Below the pieces are notes generated by a model. The model saw nothing but the letters and a program-made list of their open reading frames with translations. It had not been told where the DNA came from and did no database searches. Of a stretch of 64,000 nt of DNA, positions 56,948 to 64,000 are shown one piece after another (the first letter of the stretch is position 1; the number at the start of each line of letters is the position of its first letter). The position numbers and the translations under genes are program-made. The stretch spans positions 1 to 64,000 of the forward strand of contig VCMS01000335.1 of assembly GCA_022539475.1 (NCBI GenBank). Reading direction: 5' to 3'. This DNA is from Gracilaria domingensis (lineage: Eukaryota; Rhodophyta; Florideophyceae; Gracilariales; Gracilariaceae).

Positions 56948-58450
56948 ATGCATCTCCCAATTCTGTGCGCGCTGGTCGTGCTCCAGCTTGCAGTCGCCCA
57001 GAACAACCCGTCGTATGTCGACGTGTCCCTAGCGGCCGGCCTCCCCGACAACCCCCGGAAGAAGTACGCCGGGCCCGCAGTAGCCGATCTCGATCGCGAC
57101 GGCCTTCCCGACTTGCTCTTCTGTCACCACGACAACTACTATGCCGAGGTGTTCTTCAACCAGGGCAACGGCCGCTTCGTCAAGTCCGAGTGGCAATCGT
57201 GGAGGGACAATCATGGCATTGTGCCTGTCCCGGTTTCCGTCAGCACCAAGAACATGAGGTTCACCATATCTCCCGGCGGCAGCTTTGGTCGCCGCCCTTC
57301 CACCCCGCAGATGTATGAGGTCAACCCTCAGCGACAGGTCACCAACATCTCCTTCGCCGTGGAGCAGAGAGGTGGCAGCGGCAGAACCGCTATTTTCATG
57401 GACCTCTCTTTCACTCACACCGGCTTCCCAGACGTGCTCTTCATGAATGCTCCGCCAAGGGATGAAGGTCCCTCTAATTTCGGCTACGAGAATGTCTTCG
57501 GAGAGTACCGACTGCGCGTTCCGGAAGGCTTTCAGTTCGATGGGAACTGGTATGGATCCCCGATTGACGTTGACAACGACGGCGTCATGGAGCTTGTCAC
57601 ACATTATGGAATGCTCACCGCTCACAAGCTCGTCGCCCCGTGGAAGTTCCGCGAAATAACCGACGAGATTTTCCCGTCAAGTGTCCACCGCTTGGGCACT
57701 GTTGCCATCGCAGAGATCGATTACGACAACGACGGCGATTTCGATCTGTACGTCGCCAGAACACAGTCAAGCGATCTCAAATGGGTGCGCGGCGATACAT
57801 TTTACGACTACTTACTGGAGAATGTCGGCGGTCGCTTCGTCGATGTAACTGCTAAGGCGCAAATACCGCGCGGTACATTAGCACGCGGTGTTACAGTCGG
57901 CGATTTCAATAACGATGGATGGATGGATGTTTTTATCACGCAGTACATTAACCCAGACATCATGCTGCTCAACAACGGCGATGGTACCTTCAGAAGGGTT
58001 GACGGCCTCATCTCCCGACCTGCAGATGTTAGAGGGGACAATGCCGTTGCAGTCGATTACGACGAAGACGGCCGAATGGACCTCATATCAAGTCAGGGCG
58101 ACTACCACACAGAGGGAAAACCTGGCAATTACAAACTGTTCCGAAACGTCATGCCTCTCAATAACAATCGTAATTTCATCAAAGTTCGCGTAGGTAATTC
58201 ACCGGACGGGGCAGCCACTGCCTTGCACGCCGTTGTTACTGTCGTTGTGGGCGGAGGTAGTCGGACGATGATTCAGCGGGTAGGCTCACCAGGTGCCACC
58301 ATCTCACGGTCGTACATCGAAATGCTACACTTTGGACTTGGCAGCTTTTCGATGGTTGATTCGCTGTCCGTGACGTACACACATGGCTATACCGTAAGAA
58401 GAACTGGCGCACCAGCCGGAAGCACAATTATTCTGGGTAATGTACTATAA
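56948..58450 (+). CDS. secreted FG-GAP/VCBS protein with ASPIC/UnbV domain (paralog 3)
   Basis: 500 residues from ATG 56948, which gives the signal peptide LPILCALVVLQLAVAQ; the same frame is open 5' of it but lacks motifs. Loops: DLDRDGLPDLLFCHHD, DVDNDGVMELV, DYDNDGDFDLYVARTQS, DFNNDGWMDVFITQ and DYDEDGRMDLISSQGD. The C-terminal ASPIC/UnbV segment has VRVGNSPDGAATALHAVV and LHFGLG. It is closer to paralog 2 than to paralog 1 in the N-terminal and C-terminal segments (LPDNPRKKYAGP, NSPDG). No intron. A possible polyadenylation signal AATAAA lies 187 bp after the stop. The role is presumed extracellular. Confidence 0.9.
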   Translation: MHLPILCALVVLQLAVAQNNPSYVDVSLAAGLPDNPRKKYAGPAVADLDRDGLPDLLFCHHDNYYAEVFFNQGNGRFVKSEWQSWRDNHGIVPVPVSVSTKNMRFTISPGGSFGRRPSTPQMYEVNPQRQVTNISFAVEQRGGSGRTAIFMDLSFTHTGFPDVLFMNAPPRDEGPSNFGYENVFGEYRLRVPEGFQFDGNWYGSPIDVDNDGVMELVTHYGMLTAHKLVAPWKFREITDEIFPSSVHRLGTVAIAEIDYDNDGDFDLYVARTQSSDLKWVRGDTFYDYLLENVGGRFVDVTAKAQIPRGTLARGVTVGDFNNDGWMDVFITQYINPDIMLLNNGDGTFRRVDGLISRPADVRGDNAVAVDYDEDGRMDLISSQGDYHTEGKPGNYKLFRNVMPLNNNRNFIKVRVGNSPDGAATALHAVVTVVVGGGSRTMIQRVGSPGATISRSYIEMLHFGLGSFSMVDSLSVTYTHGYTVRRTGAPAGSTIILGNVL

Positions 58451-59543
58451 CTTCGATTTTCACAAAGGTCAAAGGCAAATATCTCTTATCAGGAATGCCG
58501 GGCAATGTGATAACTATTCAAAGACTTCCTTTCTATATTCACAAGATACGTTCTCGCAATGATGTCGCGGTAACACAGACAGTTTTGTGGTATCGACGAC
58601 AGTTCTGTCATGACACTTCTACACCCAGTTACCGTAAATAAAGTGGCTTCAACAATAATGTGGTAACAGATTTAATGTGGGCCACTTAGGCTTTTATAAT
58701 TAATAAGGTTGCCAGCTGAAGTAAGGGGCGTTCCAGGAGTTTACGAAATCTGTAAACGAAACCTGGAAACGTGCATCCAAGCAATCAGCTGTTGACACAT
58801 TTGTGTGCTGGCAAAATGCGTCTGTTTGTTGTCTGCGAAACGTTATGTTTCCCAGTCAACGAAACAAAATCCCTTGCCACTGCATGGTCTTCAATCTCGC
58901 AAAACTCACCAGCACCTCCTTAACATCCATGGAGTGTCCACCATCGCCACAAACCATCACTGCAAGCGCCGAGAACAACACGCGACAGCCCAACGCTGGT
59001 GTACCTCACTCTCAATCAAGTGCAACAATTTGCAATCATAGCAATCAGGCAGAAATTTCTTACACATCGTAAAATAATGACAGTGCATTTGAGACAACAG
59101 CGGAGGCCTTGAGCGCATTAAAGATTAACCATTTCACCAACACTAAATGCAAAGTTGCAGTAAAACTGTTAAACGTTTAAAGTGCTCATATCGCAAAACA
59201 TGCCACAAAAATGTGGATTCTGTCAGTTAAAATTGTGCAACGGTCCATACCTATGGCCGCTTTACTTCAGATTCATAGCAAATCCAGCAACCAAATATAT
59301 AGAAACTTTGCAGACATTTTAAATCTGCCTTCAACAACCGTTCGCCTTTCTAAAGTTTCTGACAGAAAAGAAGAAATATTGTAGTTCAGAAATAATATAC
59401 CGATCTTTGAAGATGATATTGTTTAAGTCGGAGAACCAATCCAAGATGTTCAGATTCAGCAGACGTACACGCAGAAAAAAACACGGCCAAACTTTAAAAA
59501 CATAGCATACTGCCGGCTGTTACATGTTTTCGCAGACTCTTGA
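58451..59543. other. AT-rich 3' flank, no supported gene
   Basis: AATAAA at 58637-58642 may end the FG-GAP transcript. The remaining frames (for example 58803-59072) lack motifs. Confidence 0.5.
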
Positions 59544-60307
59544 ATGGCCTCGACGAGACAAAAGCTCATTGAATGCATAGAAGGCAAAGAGCTCGACCAG
59601 GAACAAGAAGATCCGTAAACAGAACATATAGCCCTATTGTTTAATGATGGGCTATTTAAGCCGGTGGCGGTTAGCGTTCTAGCTAAAGGTGTCACATTGA
59701 GTGATATAAGTAGTCTAAATCCGGCCTTAAGACCACATATTCGAGATCTAGGAACGCTGAAACGTAAGTATGGCGCATTTAAAAGTGAATACGGAACTGC
59801 GTTGACCCGGTACAAAGCTTCGGGGCAAGGCGATCTAGACGCGTTTGTAGAACTTGCAAATGGAAGGAGCTACATAATGTATGCCTTCTGTTTTTTGAAG
59901 GTATATCCAGCTCCGGAACCCCTTGCGACACGTGCATTAGCTTTAGATACACGAAGGAAAGAAGGTGTGGGAACTCCTCTTCGTGGATATGCTTTGGAGG
60001 AAGGGATACTTGGCAGCCGCGAGCAAAGCGGCAAAAAGTTTCGGGAATGGAATCCAGTCATTCTGGAGTGGAAAGCTTTATAACCGCATTGAAACCTCAC
60101 AACCCTGAGGTGGCTAAAGAGTTTAAAGAGGCGGAGCGAGACAAAATGCGGTTTAAAGCCTATGAAGCTGACGCGAGATTTACAAAAGCAACTGTAGAAG
60201 CCATTGCAGCTGTACGAGCACAAATGGAGAAGGCAGATGACGATGTAGAACGTAGTGTTCTACAGAATAGTTTGCGGCGCTTGCTTGCCAAGCTGGGCAA
60301 CAAGTAA
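59544..60307 (+). pseudogene. decayed ORF, possible trihelix/SANT-like DNA-binding protein
   Basis: It opens ATG 59544 (MASTRQKLIECIEGKELDQE). An in-frame TAA follows at 59616-59618, then the same frame continues (LKRKYGAFKSEYGTALTRYK, FVELANGRSYIMYAFCFLKV). A frame change near 60045 leads to a helical, charged C-terminus (KEAERDKMRFKAYEADARF) ending at TAA 60305. The alternating aromatic and basic helices resemble trihelix or transposon-associated DNA-binding domains, but this is only a resemblance. One stop plus one shift mark it as a relic. Confidence 0.5.
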
Positions 60308-61817
60308 CATGATGGAAATAGACATATCTCGTTCTCTCTATCATTGTCCAAAATCTCGCCGTCAATCTAGTGTACATAGTCTGCCTCTGTCATTCCTCAA
60401 AGTTGACTCCGTTTTCTTGGATACCAGAATCCCGAGGCGAAAGAAGAGGAACGACTCATACGGAAGGGAGAGGTAGCATGCTGAGGGGCTAGATTAGAAA
60501 CTGATTCTAGATAGCCCTAGGACGAGAACAAGCTTACAATCACACACTTTAAGCGCCCTAATAAAGGTTGTTTCCTTGCGAAGTGAAGATGAACACCCTG
60601 CTTCCGTTTAGAACCGTCCGTACTACCACACCGTACATTGAATCCCGAAATACCGATACAGTGCTACAATATCGCTCTCTTTGAGTCAAGTCAAACTCAA
60701 GTCTTCTTCAAACCAGGTTTCTCTAATAAAGAAGGAAGACTTTAGTGGCATCGGCAAAATGCATACATAGAAGACGCAATAATCAAATGAGCAACACACT
60801 CCTGTGTGCACAAAAACATACAACGATTGGCATATCGAAAGCCTGCAGCTCGGATACTTTGACCTTCTCCTCTACTGTGCAGACTATGCATGTACTGGTT
60901 TGAACTGTGGTGCAAAACCGGTGACGGGAAAACGACAGCCGCGTCGCGGAAGAGCACCGACAGGGGTGTTCGAACCCTGCTCCCTACAGGGGTAGGCGCA
61001 GTGACAGAACCCTCCGATAGGGCCAACACGAGCCGGGTGTAAATCCGGGTGACCCCGATCTGGGCGTGCAGTCGGAGGTAGAGGGGGGTAGAATCGGCGT
61101 AGGTATCCGAATGGTTCCGGCGAGCCACAGCGAGTGGGGGTATCCAGCCCAACGGTATGGGACGACAAAAGATCAACAAACGAGCCGCACTGCGGAGCAC
61201 TGACTCGCGATAAGCGGGAAAACTCCCGAGACAAATGGGACAAACCTACAATGTAGGGCAGAGTAGCGAAAGCCGTAAGACGGAAATGAAAACAATAAAA
61301 TAGATAAGAAAAGTGCCGTGACGACGGATTAGTACTCCTCAGGGACGGAGGTTGGTTGATCAGCCCGGAATTGCGGCGGTATTCCCCAGGATGGGGCTTG
61401 TGACCGTGCGCAAGCGGCAAGAAGATCAGAGCCAAAAGCCTCGTTGAGGTTTACTTCCCGTACAGTGGCGGCAAGTGCCGCCACTTATATACGGCACTTG
61501 GAAATATCAATTAAAATATCTAACTATCCGGCGCTGCCGGCCAATACACTACAGGTGTGCCCCCGTGGCATGCTTGCCACGGCGCCCGCGCGATCGGGCC
61601 AACTTGGCACACGTGTGCAGAAATACTACCCTTCCTAGGCATACCCCAAAATAGGGGCACTACCCCAGTAGCCTCTCATAACCTGAGGTGTCGAAGCCGG
61701 TAACGGATCAACAAACTATGAAAAGCACCTCGGTGCATCCCCACAAAGGGCGTTTTGCTCTACATCTCCCCCTTCTCAGGCTGAGACACCGACTCCGTCG
61801 GCTCGATACGCCTCGCG
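60308..61817. other. leader of the transposon-like unit, no gene
   Basis: The minus-strand frame 60884-61435 is probably not a gene, because its translation has the repetitive look of a structured RNA or leader read in the wrong sense. TATATA at 61486-61491 sits at the foot of a perfect hairpin and could be the promoter for the gag-like frame at 61818. A pyrimidine tract ending ccccttctcag (about 61767-61779) resembles a splice acceptor. Confidence 0.4.
61465..61582. repeat. three perfect GC hairpins in leader
   Basis: GTGGCGGCA-ag-TGCCGCCAC (61465-61484), CCGGC-gct-GCCGG (61528-61540) and CCGTGGCA-tgct-TGCCACGG (61563-61582). All stems are perfect, and the first sits just before TATATA. A smaller ccgcc-tga-ggcgg is at 63987-63999. 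Confidence 0.8.
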
Positions 61818-63617
61818 ATGGAGGTATATAAGGAAGTCTCCCAAGACGGGTCTGCCGAGAACTGTTCGGAGCCACCAACACCTCCGGTGTCAGTAGCGAA
61901 CCTCGTCATCTCGAGCCCTTCCGCGATGTCCAACGCACCGAACGGCCCTCCGTCCTCGACGGCACGCATGCAAGTGTCGAACCCGCCGTTCCGGTCTGTA
62001 CCTCTCCCGCAGTCGGCGGCTGCCTCCCAGCCGGGTTCTTCCGGACAAGATCACGCTCCAGCTCAGGCTGGTCCCGCGCCCGTGTGGGATTGGTTCAACG
62101 CCGAGATGCCAGCTACGCTGGGTGGATGGCCTACCGCAGGCGCGTTACGCATCCGGGATCCGCACCGGCACAGTTTCCTTTTTGCCCAGGCTCCCTGGTT
62201 TGACGCCGAAGCCGTTCGGGATACAGAGCTCGTCGACTCGTACGCTGTCGACGGTGAACTCCCTGGTGGGCTTCCTGCTGACGTTACCCGTTCATGGGAC
62301 TGGATCGCCCGCGTTGCGGTTATACCGAGCTGCCTGTTTGTAGGTCGAAACGAGACGAGACAATTCGCTCGCAATGAGATGGCCCGCATTGGGTACGCGT
62401 GACACTTCCGAGCTCCGAACGAACATCCGGTGCCGGCACAGTACCAGTACGATGTGGCACGTTACCGAACTTTCGGCGAGGTCGGCTACGGCGACCATCT
62501 AGCCAACGCGTTGGACGAAATTGACCGATATTCGGATACCGTTCAGCCGCAGCAGGAGTTGATCCTGTGGGCGCGGCCGATCCTTCGCGCCGAGTTCCGG
62601 TTCCTTCGCCGTCCTGGACGGTCTCAATTTCATGAAGGCCTCCGATTCGAGAGGAAATGGCGTTCCCGCTTCGGGGTACTGGTGCCGTACCAGTGCACGG
62701 AGGTGGAACGCATTGCGCGTCACTCCCATACTGGGCGATACCTGCCGCTGCCGTCATTCTGGCCTGCGGTCGAAGTCCCACGAGGCTGTCACGTAGAGCT
62801 ACCGCCCTGCCTAACTTACATAGGCTCGTACTTCATGAACGATCCGCCTCGCGGCCTGTGGAGCATCCTGGCAACAGAATGGACCGTCCGCGTTGCGGCT
62901 TTCCTCCTCATCGAGGCATATGATTCGTACCGAGTTTGGTTCATCCCGGAACTCATCCGGCAAGCGATCCGAGCGTTGGATCTCTCCGAAGTGCTCGGCT
63001 CGGTCCGCAATGCACGCGACGCCACCGCGTTGGTGGACGTCATTGACCAGATTGACTGGAATGAGGTGCCTGCTAGTCAGGTTTCCGACGGGGTCCGTCG
63101 GCAGTCGGACCGTTCTCCCGGACGGAACGTCAACGCCGGCGACTTCGTATACTTTGACCCATGGATTTGGGAGGTAATTGGTCCCGCTGAGGCGGCTGGT
63201 CGCCGCCGAGAGGAGCGATATATCCCGGAAGGGCACCCGCGTGGGTTCGTATACGTCGACGATGACGGTGATGACCCTGCAGAGGGAGGAAGTCCCATGG
63301 ATGAGGGGAGCCCAGTGGGGGTTGCCTCGGAGCCCGACGCTACGGGAGATGACGACGAAGTCGTGATCGTTGACCCACCCGCTGTAGCGGCTCCCGCTCC
63401 GACCGGCCCGTGGGCTCAGGATGTAGCATCCGCCGTGGGCGGCAGTTCTTCTCTCACTCCGCGAGCGGCGGTCATTCGCGACTTCCTTCGAGGCGTGGGA
63501 GTGGCCGTTCCCGATACGGTGACCGACGAGTCGGAGTTGCAAGCAATAGCGGCACAGCGCTTCTCCGGGGCTCCCGGTAGTGGGGGCACCCCAGGTGCTG
63601 GACCGTCCGGCGCGTAA
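61818..63617 (+). pseudogene. gag-like/unknown 600-codon ORF broken by one UGA
   Basis: Two frames, 61818-62402 and 62403-63617, are in register and separated only by TGA at 62400-62402 (context GYA-stop-HFRAPNEHP; CGA to TGA would restore Arg). The N-terminal 75 residues are Ser/Pro/Ala-rich. The middle is folded, with WDWFNAEMPATLGGWP, then FLRRPGRSQFHEGLRFERKW and RVAAFLLIEAYDSYRVWF. The tail is Asp/Pro/Gly-rich and acidic. There is no zinc knuckle, protease or polymerase, so calling it gag is a guess from its size, composition and transposon-like surroundings. The GC-rich, Arg-heavy codon use differs from the AT-rich flank, suggesting a recent arrival. Confidence 0.5.
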
Positions 63618-64000
63618 TTCCCCGGCTCGCGATCCCCGACGGGCTACGGTAGTCCGCGATAGACCCCGATGATGAGGGGCGACTCAATAGTTAGAGGTAA
63701 ACTTCTCCAGCCGTGCTGGCTTGGCTCAAACTCTTCGTCTTGCTCTCCCCCTTCTCAGTGGGCAATACCTCGTTTGAGGCTGTTGCGAATGGCCCACAAG
63801 AGAGGGGTAACTTTTCCGCACAAGCGGCTGTAGCGATAAAACTTCTTAGTCTTCCTTCCAGTGTCCTGGCTTCTTCTCCTTCTTCTTAGGCTTCTTTCTT
63901 CTTTATCTTCTTCTCCATTGTAAGTGGCTTCCGCATTTCGCGGCATGTTTGTTCAGCAAAAAGCTGTCCGCTTAGAGCGGCCTGGTCCGCCTGAGGCGGC
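63618..64000. other. 3' flank of the transposon-like ORF
   Basis: No gene. The pyrimidine string tctcccccttctcag recurs here (about 63746) as at 61767. A long T/C-rich tract (63850-63920) and a GC hairpin follow at the window edge, where the element may continue. Confidence 0.45.

Noticed and set aside
60940-60985. tRNA-like string gttcgaaccc
   Set aside because: The stem around it (caggg/ccctg) leaves a 9-nt loop instead of 7, and no acceptor, D or anticodon arms can be paired on either strand.

Overview
This is eukaryotic nuclear DNA from a draft assembly (499 Ns at 14488-14986). It has intron-poor genes, short GT-AG introns where they occur (55, 85 and 95 nt), TATA boxes, secreted multi-domain proteins, a cytosolic-type starch-binding CBM20 protein, and many decayed genes and transposon pieces. 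A red alga (florideophyte-like, storing starch in the cytosol) fits best, but that is an inference at about 50% confidence. Layout. (1) 1-15 kb has no gene I can defend: AT-rich DNA, a degenerate ~300-bp tandem repeat, a 272-bp foldback element, GC-rich islands and scraps of coding-like sequence. (2) 15-19.5 kb holds a broken and an intact gene for the same CxxC-x4-HxxC zinc-binding module. (3) 20.8-27.5 kb is a cluster of damaged housekeeping-type genes: a PP2C phosphatase, an MBOAT acyltransferase of the DGAT1/SOAT family, and a bacterial-type RNase HII. Among them sits a spliced prolyl-4-hydroxylase-like gene that looks intact. (4) 28.06-45.99 kb is a head-to-tail array of a 5282-bp unit (3.4 copies, more than 99% identical by eye). 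Each unit carries a CBM20 gene with its own TATA box, a truncated antisense FG-GAP/ASPIC-UnbV pseudogene, a small orphan exon-like fragment and a Ty1/copia RNase H fossil. (5) 46.3-58.5 kb is a cluster of secreted proteins: three full-length FG-GAP/VCBS proteins with a C-terminal ASPIC/UnbV domain (CRTAC1-like), a GCC2/GCC3-type cysteine-rich protein and a small cysteine-containing secreted protein, with GC-rich divergent promoters. (6) 59.5-64 kb is transposon-like: a decayed ORF and a ~600-residue gag-like or unknown ORF broken by one UGA, preceded by a leader with several perfect hairpins. The most notable feature is the recently amplified array. Each junction restores a complete CBM20 gene while the FG-GAP copies stay dead, so the amplification raised the dose of the starch-binding gene only. 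The full-length FG-GAP gene lies just outside the right end of the array. The nonsense changes in the decayed genes are all compatible with C:G-to-T:A transitions.
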